A stretch of 64,000 nucleotides of DNA, taken from Plutella xylostella. Its lineage: Eukaryota; Arthropoda; Insecta; Lepidoptera; Plutellidae. Location: positions 5,952,001 to 6,016,000 of the forward strand of contig NC_064002.1 in NCBI RefSeq assembly GCF_932276165.1. Reading direction: 5' to 3'. Shown piece after piece: positions 36,284 to 46,665 of this stretch; position 1 is the stretch's first letter; each line of letters starts with the position of its first letter. The translations under genes and the position numbers were made by a program. The notes beneath the pieces are model-generated. The model was not told the origin of the DNA and did not search any database. It was given only the letters and a program-made list of their open reading frames with translations.

Positions 36284-39200
36284 ATGGCCGCATGGCCCGG
36301 TGACAGCACTTTGTCTGAAACACCAAAACAAAATAACGAAATAAATTTATTTACTCAGGATTTTTCTATACATTCAAATACAGACACTCAGTATGAAGCA
36401 TTCGAGAGGGAATTCCAAGATATACGCTTGCATAATTATGACGAAAAAAGCTTTTCATCGACGAAAACTAAAATATCTCCAGAGGACTCAATTTCTAAGG
36501 AAAACACTGGAATAATACCGTGAGTTATCACTGAGTTAGCCGAAATTACAGTAATTATCTCTGTAGTCCTTTAAATTGCAATAAAACAACAGTTTTAAGT
36601 TCCCCTAAAGTTGCTCAGTTTTCAAACAGCTGTTTGTCAAACTAATTTCCATCTCGCTCGCACCATTGCGTTTCATGTATTCCCATCCCTTTTCCGTCTA
36701 TTTTCATTTTTGGGCATTCTATTTTGGTCCATTACCATCATGAATTTATGAATTGGATACCTAGATAATAGTTTACTGATGACTATTGGGTTTGTTCCAG
36801 ATTATTCCACTGTTGTATAGACTAAATTAACTGATTAATATTAAATATCTGTTTATTTGTAGGAAAAACGAAAATGAAAATGACACCCACAGTAGTACTG
36901 ATATTGACAATGAAACATCAAAGTCCAATGCAGATAGAAGTAAGCGCAAAATTAATGACATTGGAGACGGTGGTGCGAGGTACCGGTGTGAGTATGACAC
37001 CTGCTCGAGAACATACAGCACCGTTGGCAACCTCCGCACACACATGAAAACACATAAAGGTCTGCTATTATTCTTTGAGTTGTAGATGTCATGAAATAGA
37101 AACTGAGAGCTTCACAGCACAATACCTACATAATAAACTTGATGTCCCACCCCAGCACTAAGCCCCAGTTTCACCATACTCTGTTAGATCATAACAATAA
37201 GGGATTAGTTGTTGACTTCTGACACATCTGTCAAGAATATAATATGGAGATGACATATAATATATGACATTGGTATCAATTCTGAAGGCAGAAATTTTAA
37301 ATTTAGCAATGTCAAAACCTTAATTTCTTTGTTTAAAATTCGACTCTATGATTGTTTCCGTAAATGTCATTTTATGCTAGCAATTTTTTTAGTTTGACAG
37401 CGTTAAAATTAGAATTTCTGCCTTCAGAATCAACATCATTATCATGTAAAAGGGGTGTTATTGATCTAACAGACAAATAAATCATCATACAACATATTTT
37501 GGTATAGTTTGATGATAAAAAATAAATTAATGCGTAAATCTAGTAACAACTTACTTTTTCAAATTTTCAGGAGAATACAGGTTCAGATGCTCAATGCCAG
37601 GATGTGATAAAGCATTTCTTACATCATACAGTCTGAAGATCCATGTCCGGGCTCACACCAAAGCAAAACCATTTGTGTGCAACATAGGCGGGTGTAAGAA
37701 AGCTTTCAACACTTTGTACAGGTTGGTATGTTTTACTACTAGATGTATATTTCACAATCAACAAGTATATTGAAAAATATGTGCTGAATAAATAAAGGTT
37801 ATTTGTTATTTCAATTGAACTAAAACTGATGAAACTATAGATAAAGAGTAAATACTTATGAACAGTTGCTCCATGTATCAATATTATAGACTCAGTTGTA
37901 TCCCACCTACATAAATTTACTGCCATTTTATGGGTTAAGAACTTGTATTTAAGAATTGTTCTTATTTAACATTTTAAAAATAATCTCCCTTTATGGATAG
38001 GACTATTTCCGATTATTCTTAGAGTGCTGGTGAAAAAACTAGAGCTGGAGTAGGATTTGTGTGGTGATTAGATTAGCCAGTCATATTAGGCCCGGGTCTC
38101 CTATTCCGCGCCGTAGGTCGCGTCCAGCGTCTCGCCGTAGGCCGCGTCACGATGCTCACTACATCTACGCGCCAACGTCGGCGTGTGAGGGAGACCGCAT
38201 CAGTACATTTCTATAATGAGCATCGTGAAGCGGCCTACGGCGTGACGCTCCAGCGCGCTGGACGCGACCTACAGCGAAAATAGGAGACCCAGGCCTTAGT
38301 TGTTATTTGGTGACTGCCCAATATGTACTGAAGGTTTATAATCTGCTACTGCTTTTATGCACCTCATTATTCACAACAATCACAACTATAATTTACTAAG
38401 TAGCTACCTATTGAAATATTAGGTAGATAAAGCATGTCAAAAGAGATATTTTAATGGGTGCTTAGAAAGCTCACAACATTACTAAAGTAAGACTGTGATG
38501 CATGATTTGGATGTTTGCCAAACATATTAGAAGTGTAGGTAATGGGATATGATAAGTATTTGTAAACATATTGTGCAGAGATTATAAATAAATAGGGATA
38601 GAGTTTTAAAAGGTTCAGAGTCACTCGGTGAACATGAGATATCTTGACTATTTCGGTGTTTATTTCATTATACCTACTTTACTATTCATTATCTTCAGAC
38701 AACTATTTCTGATCTTCAGATTACGAGCACACCAACGTCTACACAGCGGAGATACTTTCAACTGTCAAACTGATGGCTGCAGCAAATTCTTCACAACACT
38801 GAGTGATCTCAAGAAGCATATACGAACTCATACACAAGAGAGACCTTATAAGTACGTACCTATCTATACTGATGCTACATAGTTTTTTAAAAATATTATC
38901 GGGATAGACGGAATTACTGCAACTTATGTGACACCTATACGTATCATGGAAATTTTCTGTTATATTCCCATGGAGTTAATGTACAATGCCATTTATCACC
39001 AAAAACCCTGCCTGCCAATAATGGGCGCCGACCTTGACTTGTTATAACTGCACATAAAACAGCCATTTCACAATTTTCCCCGTCCACAGATGCCGCAGCG
39101 ACGGCTGCGAGAAATCCTTCACAGCCTCACACCATCTAAAGGCGCACGCACGCACGCACACCGGCGCGCGCCCGCACGCGTGCGCCGCACCCGGCTGCCG

Positions 39201-42200
39201 GCGCGCCTTCTCCACGCCGCATAGTCTCAGGGCGCATAGCAAGAAACATCAGGTGTGTTATGTGGTTCTGTTTGTGTAAGTTGACTAATGGACGACGTCT
39301 GAAGACGTCCCCAAAAGTTCTCCGTCGCGCTCGCTGTTGAGGCTGCGCGATGTGAGTGAGCGCGATGCAAAACTTTTGTCACGTTTGTGAGTAGTGTGCA
39401 GAACGCATTTTTTTATAAATGCGTAAAAACCGATCGACGCTATAGTGTGCGATAAGATGCTTAATCGAGCAAGCGGTATACCTACATATTTGAGTCGATT
39501 ATGACTGCTCGATCTACACTTGGCCCTCAGAGCGCATTTTCAATACGAATTTGTCAAAATAGCGACACTATAGTATGCGATAGACTACTCGATGTGAAAG
39601 GTCGTTCACGGCGTCGCACCAGCTGAAGGCGCACGCGCGCACGCACACCGCCCGGCTGCCGGCGCGCCTTCTCCACGCCGCACAGCCTCAGGGCGCATAG
39701 TAAGAAACATCAGGTGTGTTATATAGTTCTGTTTAGGTAACTAGACTGTTGGACGACCTATAAAGACGTGCTGGAATCGTTGTTTTGGGAAATGTTAGTG
39801 ATGCATGCTAAGACACATCAGGTAGGTATATTATGTAAAACTTAATGCAGTGTACTATTTATGTAATCGAGCAGTGCGCAGTTTTTACTCCGTTCTAGTA
39901 GTGGCGCCATCTATTGGTATACGCTGCACAAGCTCGTACAAATTTGAGTCCATTTTTACTGCATACACTTGGTCCAAGAACGCATTTTCATTATGAATGC
40001 GTCAAAATCGAGCGACGAGTGTGCGATAGGCCGCTCGATCGAGCGGTAAACAAATTTGAGTAGATTTTCACTGCTCGATCGGTTATGGAAAACATACACT
40101 TGGCCCTTAGAACGCATTTTAAATATGAATGCGTCAAAATATTCAAAATCAAGCAACGCATAGTGTACAATAGTCCACTCGTTGTGAGAAGTGGTAATAT
40201 GAATGCGTCAAAATCAAGCTATGCATAGTGTACGATAGTCCACTCGTTGTGAGAAGTGGTTCACAGCCTCACGCCACCTGAAGGCGCACGCGCGCACGCA
40301 CACCGCCCGGCTGCCGGCGCGCCTTCTCCACGCCGCACAGCCTCAGGGCGCATAGTAAGAAACATCAGGTGTGTTGTGTAGCTCTGTTTGTGTAAGTTGA
40401 CTAATGGATGACCTCTGAATACGTCCTGGCGTGGCACGGGGCGCAATTAAGACGCGGGCCTCCTTCACGCCGCACAGCCTCCGGGCGCATGCTAAGAAAC
40501 ACCAGGTATATTTATGTAACTTTACCCCTAACATGAAGCGTCCGTAGTCGAGCGGGCCTCAGTGATCGTAACTGATCGATGAGGTTAAACAACAACTGAC
40601 ACGGTCAGCCATTGGATGGGTGTATGGGTGACCAATTTCAAGTGGTGCTTTTCTGGACGCTTCCGTGCTTCGGACGGCACGTTAAGCCGTGGGTCCCGGT
40701 TGCTGCTTCGGCAGCAGTCGTTAAGCCTAGTCAGAGGCCTTCGGGCGGTTTGAAAACATTTGACAGTCGGGTTGCCCACTTATCCGACAACTCTCTCAGC
40801 ACAAGCTTGCTTGTGTTGGGGTCCACCAACCCGCACTTGGCCAGCGTGGTGGACTAGGCCTAAACCCTTCCTTTATTGGAAGGAGACCCGTGCCCCAGCA
40901 GTGGGGACGTAATGGGTCGTGATGACCCCTAACATCCCGGGAAATTACAGACAGTTAAAAATCTATTGTTCTGTCTCGGTGAATTATCTTGGTTAGCAAG
41001 TAATGCAGTATTTATGGGCACAGGGTTTGAGCAAGCAGTGTGCATCTTTTACTGCGTCGAGTAGTGGCGAGTACATTTTTTATAGCGCGGGAGAGTCGCC
41101 TCCTAGCGGTATACGCGCTGCACTAGAAATCTAAACAATATGCGAGGTTTTTCTTACGATTTTATCAGTCCCGTACCTAAGAGCTTTACATCCTTAAACA
41201 AATTCTAATCAACTTATTCAGTCCAGAAGTCCAAAGTGATCATACCATAAAATATAAGCTTCTAAGATACTAACTACACTATTTTCCTTTTCAGGTTGCC
41301 ATCGAAGGAACACCAACAATAAAAATAGTAGAACTACAACAAGCAAAACCAGCTAACGAGATCATGAATTGGGATGTTCTGCTAGAGTCTTTCGGGAAAA
41401 TCAGCACTGAATCAAACTCCACTGACGAAGGCAGCTTGGAAGACCTCACTAGAGTTGATCCTTTATCCAATAACAATGTGGATATCACAGAACTTCTGTT
41501 TGATAGCTCAGCTAACACCAATGTAGAGAAACTAAACGTTGCCAACAACTTAAATGTGGATGGGTTCGATTTGACCGGCTTGGATGTGAACCTGGCACCA
41601 TTCAATGAAAAACACAACAAGAAGAATATCTTGCCAGTTGAAAATACTTGGATGGATGTTGGCACATTAAATTCTATCGACATAACGTTACCAGTGGATG
41701 GCCCAAAACACATAACAGAAGGCAAGTCTAAAGCAATGCAACTGGCTTTGGCCAATGAAATTGAAGTGCAGGCTCCTTGGGTAGATGTCAGTGCTCTAGC
41801 AGCGTCCATATCAGAGACCCCAGTCAGTATCAAAGAGAAAACCCCAGAAAGCATATTCACACTGGCTACATTCGTGCCTACACACATGCAAAGCTACATA
41901 GACTTGAATAACGAAGGCCCATCTGCTAATGTACTCTCACAAAACTCCTTCGATCTTAACACACCTACCGTACTCGACGTGAATGAAAAAGTCTTCAACG
42001 ACAGCGAATTAGTGTCAAATCTGGCGCCAAATAAGCTCGATGACTTGAACAGTTTCTTCAAAACCCCTGATGAGTTAGTGATTGAGGACAGATCCCTCCA
42101 AACGCCTTCACCGATAAAAGAACAACTGAACATCGAGATTAACCCTGCCAATTCTGTTCTTTTCAACACTGATCTGGCATTAGAGGACACTCTTCTGTTT

Positions 42201-42926
42201 GACAACGAGCCGCCCTCAGACATGTATGTGGTTCGCACCGAAAACATATTCGGTAAAGAAATAGCGAAGCGGAATGCCTTGGAGCAGTTGGCCGCCGACG
42301 CAGGAATTTGCTCTTGCACGAACTGCGCTTGCGACCCGTCCAATGGAGAATGTCGCAACTGTACATCTACCGAGAAAAACAGGCCTAAGTGTCCTGATAA
42401 GAAAGGTAAGTGTACAGAGGACAAATGCTCGTGCGTCGATTGTAAGTGCGACCATGCCACAATGAAATGCGCCGTCGGATGCGGAAAGGCCACGGACTCC
42501 AACCACAACACCTTCTTGGACTACCATCGCAGACACGCAAATTCTACCCTCGAAGAACTTGGAGTTTACACTCTTCACGAATGCGAGATAGACGAAAAAT
42601 CTCCCGACGACGTCATTGACAGTATAAAATGCTCGTGCAAAACGGAAAGCAACGGTGATAACAGTAAAGCCAAATGCTGTACTAATACTGAAGATAATAG
42701 TATCTTCGGTATCCAGTCTAATAGTAGCCAGTCTAATTGCAGTCGTAATCAAGATAATTGTAACACCAAAGAAGCGTCCGCTTGCTGCGGCAATGGTGAT
42801 ATCACATCAAAAGCCTGTTGTGTCACAATCTGTTTTAAGAAACTCAATGCATTTAAGGCATTCTTGTCAGAAAACAATTTGGTGCATGCATTGAAGAACC
42901 GTAATATTAATTTAACCACTAGTTAG
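36284..42926 (+). CDS. MTF-1: MTF-1, metal-responsive transcription factor
   Basis: MTF-1 binds metal-response elements and turns on metallothionein and other metal-handling genes. Exons 36284-36519, 36863-37059, 37571-37721, 38720-38851, 39090-39252 and 41295-42926 join in frame to 836 aa. Residues 119-292 hold six C2H2 fingers: YRCEYDTCSRTYSTVGNL, FRCSMPGCDKAFLTSYSL, FVCNIGGCKKAFNTLYRL, FNCQTDGCSKFFTTLSDL, YKCRSDGCEKSFTASHHL and HACAAPGCRRAFSTPHSL. The unusual KGEYR linker after finger 1 and the finger sequences are those of MTF-1. A long acidic, Asn/Ser-rich activation region follows. Near residues 631-690 is a metallothionein-like cluster (CSCTNCACDPSNGECRNC, KCSCVDCKCDHATMKCAVGC), and more CC pairs near the end. 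Start 36284 is chosen for its AACATGG context just after an acceptor-like TTTTTTTAG; an upstream in-frame ATG is at 36251. Degenerate exon 5 copies lie in the last intron. Confidence 0.95.
37277..37429. mobile_element. MITE in MTF-1 intron 2
   Basis: ATTCTGAAGGCAGAAATTTT at about 37278 is the inverted complement of AATTTCTGCCTTCAGAAT ending at about 37428. The interior is AT-rich without coding capacity. Confidence 0.7.
38088..38297. mobile_element. GC-rich foldback element in MTF-1 intron 3
   Basis: The left half (AGGCCCGGGTCTCCTATTCC, GCCGTAGGTCGCGTCCAGCG, GCCGTAGGCCGCGTCACGAT) is matched in reverse complement by the right half (ATCGTGAAGCGGCCTACGGC, CGCTGGACGCGACCTACAGC, TAGGAGACCCAGGCCT). 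Arms of about 75-80 bp enclose a small loop. It stands out strongly against the AT-rich intron. Confidence 0.85.
39597..39713 (+). pseudogene. Degenerate copy 1 of MTF-1 exon 5 (zinc fingers 5-6)
   Basis: Starts inside finger 5 with GAAAGGTCGTTCACGGCG (reading ERSFTASHQLKAHARTHT) and ends AAGAAACATCAG|GTGTGT, the same donor as the live exon. The first finger-5 cysteines are missing, and a 26-bp gap between ACACACC and CGGCTGCCGG shifts the frame so the sixth finger cannot form. It has no acceptor at the right place. I read it as a dead partial duplicate. Confidence 0.8.
40258..40368 (+). pseudogene. Degenerate copy 2 of MTF-1 exon 5
   Basis: Same as copy 1, including the identical 26-bp deletion and the retained AAGAAACATCAG donor end, but beginning GGTTCACAGCCTCACGCC. 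The shared deletion means copies 1 and 2 derive from each other or from one defective copy, not independently from the live exon. The stretches before them (39520-39600 and 40100-40257) are also similar to each other (AACGCATTTT...GCGTCAAAAT), so a larger unit was duplicated. Confidence 0.8.
40456..40505 (+). pseudogene. Degenerate copy 3 of MTF-1 exon 5 (3' end only)
   Basis: CCTTCACGCCGCACAGCCTC, then GGGCGCATGCTAAGAAACAC and CAG before GTAT. Only the last 50 or so bases of the exon remain. It lacks the first half completely. Confidence 0.65.
40600..40925 (+). repeat. Dispersed SINE/LINE-type repeat in MTF-1 last intron
   Basis: Starts near GTCAGCCATTGGATGGGTGT and contains GCTTCCGTGCTTCGGACGGC, CGTTAAGCCGTGGGTCCCGG, ACAAGCTTGCTTGTGTTGGG, GTGGTGGACTAGGCCTAAAC, CCTTCCTTTATTGGAAGGAG and AGCAGTGGGGACGTAATGGG. 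Parts recur at 21155-21295 (inverted) and 52510-52575. The GGATGGGTGACC near the head resembles the 3' part of 5S rRNA, which hints at a 5S-related SINE; that is only a hint. Confidence 0.75.
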
Positions 42927-44393
42927 TAAACACGCGCTTTTTTAATCATTTGCATTTAAATGTACAGCTTCTATAACGTTTCATTGTGTAAAATTAGCAT
43001 GTACTTATCTAAAGTGATCATTTAATAAATTGGTAACTTATATTATGTCCACTTTAGATATAAGTACAAACTCACATAATAATATTTAATTTGCTTTTAT
43101 TGTTTTAATTCTATCTGCTTTCTTTCCGCATTTAGTCGCAGCAATATTTATGTCATATACCTATTCACGTGCTAAATGTTTAATAATGTGATTTTGTAAT
43201 GCCAAATAAATAATAATATGTAAAAATGCATTAAGGAACAATAATGCTGTGTGCCATGCCAAATAATAAAAGTGCCTTAATAATATTATGTACCTATTTA
43301 AGATTTAATGCAATTACCAGTAGTTATATGAATAATGTTACCATTACAATTTAAACAACATTTTGTTGATTAATTATTATATCAGTAAATTTGTCATAGG
43401 TACATCATGTTAAGATAAACAAATGAAGTTAGGTACTATACTAAGTTAATACATAGGTAGGTACTTCTGAACATAAATTGAATCACTAAAGTCAGTGTAT
43501 TTATGATACAATTTATATTATTTACATATTTTAATAAATAACCAAATTATCTTAGATTTTTATTTACAAATGTTATATTTATAGCTATCATAAATAATTA
43601 TGCAACTGTTGGTGCTAATAACACTCTTTATGAAATGTATGTGCCTTTGTTTAAGTAATTGAGTACTTAAGCTTTTTATGTACAAAATGTTGAATAATTT
43701 ATACTTACTCATACGAGTAAAAGTTAAGATTTATGTATGTAGGTACATATTTTCTACTTGTCATACAAAATAAATCTGTCATACTCAAACCATTGGATTT
43801 ATTCTAGTCCACCCAATAAATGCTTTGAACTGCACTTGTTTTTTTAATAGTATCCTAATCCATACCTCACAGAATATGTTTATAATAAAACAATCGTTAT
43901 TGCTATGATTATATTTTTTATTGAATTGAATGCTTCATGAGATCAAAATACTTAAACTTATCATTAGGTAAATAAATCGAGTTACTAATACATTAAAATA
44001 TAGTTGACAAAAAAATATATAAATGATTAGTATCAACGTTAGTGCAGAGCACTATGCTCTATCACTCTCATACATAGGTACTATTAGGTACTGATGATTA
44101 AATGACTGAGTAACATGTACAAGAACTGACTGATTTAGAAAAGTAACCAACACAATAATATCTTATTTTTAAATCTTAATGTCTCAACCAAAATATAGAG
44201 GTTCAGCCAAGAACCACAAATGTTGGGCTACTGCTCCGTGGAGGCTGCTAGATCAACAAAAGTTGCTTTGCCTACGGTTTAAGTTAATAAAATCTTACAT
44301 TTTCAAACCACTTGCATAGTCTAAACATTAATACATAATGTGAGATTCTATTCCAATAATATTTTAGTAAAATTATTTTATGAATCGTTTCCA
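42927..44393. other. MTF-1 3' region and convergent spacer
   Basis: AT-rich with many AATAAA copies (for example near 43205, 43265 and 43545), any of which may end MTF-1 transcripts. MANBAL converges from the right. No further gene or repeat is evident. Confidence 0.5.
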
Positions 44394-45103
44394 CTAACGC
44401 CTCTTCTTTTTGTCATGACGTCGCGGCCTCGAAATGGCTGGTCTGTGGCCCGGAGAGGATTGTTCTGAGCTGCACTCGGAACTATCAGTGAATGCCTGGA
44501 AAAAATATAAACAACTTTAAAAATATATATATTTGAACACTTTCAAATCATTAACCACTAATATCACCATAAAACCATTAATTCATCAACTCCAATAAAT
44601 GTTTAGTTGTGTCTCAATTTCCCAGGATGTTATAGATGGGTAGTCAGTGTGACAAATCCTCAAACCATGCTTGGTGACAAACTATACTCCAAATCCAGTG
44701 ATTGGTCCTTAGGCCAACCAGTCATAGCTTAGTGTAAGTAGCTTGTTTACAATAATAATGCTATCAGACAGATTCTACCCTATGATTGAGTAGGTCTACT
44801 TATGAAATTAAAATAGTAGTCCTGTGTGGGCACAAATACAACACACAGCACTTCATTACACAAAGACTACCAGCTGCGTATGTACGGCGCCTTTTGATAT
44901 AGAATGGTCCCTGTAGTTCAACGAATCGACACAAAAATAGAAGGAAATAGGCTTACTTTGTCATGTTGATGATGATCACTCTGTTCATCAGTTAAAGTCA
45001 CGCAGGCGAACAGGCAGGCCACTTGAAATACTGCCCCGATGTATAATCCATAGCGTATTATGGCACTCATGTAGTCGTCCATGAAAACCTCACTCGGAAT
45101 CAT
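44394..45103 (-). CDS. MANBAL: MANBAL-like small membrane protein (UPF0239)
   Basis: MANBAL proteins are tiny single-pass membrane proteins of unknown role conserved across animals. Two exons, 45103-44957 and 44495-44394, join in phase 0 to 82 aa, close to the human length of about 85. The order is a short acidic head, the family block IIRYGLYIGAVFQVACLFACV (one transmembrane helix, residues about 15-37), a His/Asp segment, a Ser-rich stretch and a basic end (RRHDKKKRR). That RYGL.(L/I)GA(I/V)FQ block and the KKKR end match human MANBAL. The ATG at 45103 is preferred over frames that stay open further upstream because the family begins there. Its upstream region is only about 230 bp before the inverted arm at 45336. 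Confidence 0.88.
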
Positions 45104-45335
45104 TTTGAACGGGAAAGTTGCAGTTTTTATTGTAATGAAAATCAAAATAAATGTAATTTTAAATGATGCTTCGCCTTTGAAAAAGCAAGCAATGACAGTT
45201 GACACATGACACTGACAGGCCTGAGTGTGACACTGACATGACAACTGTCAAATTGGATTTAAATGTCAGAAAGGAAACACAAATCACAGACAGAAAATAT
45301 CTTCCCAGAGTAAAATTGTAGTATTATGTAGTCTG

Positions 45336-45509
45336 AGCCTATCTGAAACCTAGTTAAACATTGTGAGATATGGCGTTTCGACTTTCTCCGTGTTCGGCAT
45401 CATAAGGGTCACAGTGACAGTTAAATAAAGTCCATTTTTCTCTCCACCTTTAATTTGCAAGGCGCGGGTGCCTATATAAATAGAGTGAGTCGCCCGCGCG
45501 CCTCAGTTG
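45336..45509 (+). repeat. Left 174-bp inverted arm with core promoter
   Basis: Contains, in order, AGCCTATCTGAAACCTAG, GTTTCGACTTTCTCCGTG, GGTCACAGTGACAGTTAAAT, TATATAAAT at 45473-45481 and the initiator TCAGTT at 45503-45508. The distance from TATA to the initiator A is 32 bp, the standard spacing. The arm's identity with the right arm ends just after this initiator. Confidence 0.9.
45473..45508 (+). promoter_or_regulatory. TATA plus initiator core promoter in the left arm, facing inward
   Basis: TATATAAAT and TCAGTT at textbook spacing. A transcript from here would run rightwards into the block. A start codon follows 38 bases later (45543), and a consensus-like donor CCGTGAGTAA near 45728 could begin an intron. 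Confidence 0.65.
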
Positions 45510-45542
45510 GTTTTTGATTTTTGAAGTGAACACTTCGGCAAA

Positions 45543-45641
45543 ATGGCTCAATGTAGCCACGGTTCTCGTCGGCTTCGCTCCGACGGGGAAAAATATAATA
45601 TTGAATTTGCGGAGTCCTCGCTGCCGGGAGCTGTAGCGTGA
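45543..45641 (+). CDS. Possible short frame behind the left-arm promoter
   Basis: First ATG after the predicted start site, in the context AAAATGG, giving 32 codons (MAQCSHGSRRLRSDGEKYNI...). I do not recognise it. It may be the 5' end of a spliced message or a noncoding transcript; the length alone proves nothing. Confidence 0.2.
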   Translation: MAQCSHGSRRLRSDGEKYNIEFAESSLPGAVA

Positions 45642-46223
45642 TGCGGACCAGGCGGCGCGGGGCCTGCCGGCTGCTGCGCACGCAGCCATTGCTGAGGATT
45701 TCGCAACGAAGGTTTGAGTTGATAAGCCGTGAGTAAAATGCTATTATTTACTGCTTTTAAAAGCTCAGCCACTGGTAATAATGCTCCGGCGCTTGGGGTT
45801 TTTATCCCACGCAGTAGGGTCCGATTCAATAGTCGTGGTGATGATTAATCACATATTCCGGTCCTACTAGTGGCGCTTGAGCTAGATACTTACATGAATG
45901 ACCGCTTTAAGTATAGCATATGTTAATTTTATACAGGAAAAAATTATAAAAATATATTTTTCTACCCTCAATTTCTAATATTTTTAGAAAACAGTTGATA
46001 AAAACTTTGCTATTACAATAATGCACTTGATTATAGCTTATGTAAGGCTTTACAAACAGGAGCTTTCCAGGACCGTCATAGGATTTTTTACAGGAAGCAC
46101 GTGGCTCCGAGTTTCAGTATGTTGGGACATTGTGGCATGTGCGGCGAGTAATTTGATCCGCCGGTACCTACCCGCTGAGGGTAGGCAGGCCGATTCGGTG
46201 AAATTGAAGTTTCGTGTAACCTG

Positions 46224-46665
46224 CACCCGGCCCTGTGCTCCCGCGCTGGCCGCCGTCTCGTGGCACCTGCATCGCAGCGTACACCCAGCCCTGCGCTCCT
46301 GCCCTGGCCACCGGTTCGTGCCACCTGCATCGCAGCATACACCCGGCCCTGTGCTCCTGCGCTGGCCGCCGTCTCGTGCCACCTGCGTCGCAGCGTACAC
46401 CCGGTCCTGGCCCTGGCCACCGGTTTGTGGTACCTGCATCGCTGCATAGACCCAGCCATGCACTCCTGCCCTGGCGGCTGTACACCTGGCCCTGGCCACC
46501 GTTTTGTGCCACCGGCATCGCAGCGTACACCCGGTCCTGGCCCTGGCCACCGGTTTGTACTACCTGCACCGCTGCATAGACCCAGCCATGCACTCCTGCC
46601 CTGGCGGCTGTGTTGTCCCACCTGCATCGCTGCGCACACCTGGCACTCCTGTTCTGGTTGCCAGA
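46224..46665. repeat. GC-rich minisatellite, ~50-58 bp units
   Basis: About eight tandem units containing CACCTGCATCGCAGCGTACA, CCCGGCCCTG, TGCTCCTGCCCTGGCCACCG and GTTTGTG. Two full units are 58 bp and others are shortened to about 50. Long frames are open on both strands only because the repeat lacks stop codons; I do not regard them as genes. Confidence 0.85.

Noticed and set aside
41894..42752. Minus-strand open frames opposite the last MTF-1 exon
   Set aside because: They mirror the coding strand of MTF-1, which is certain; the antisense peptides have no features.
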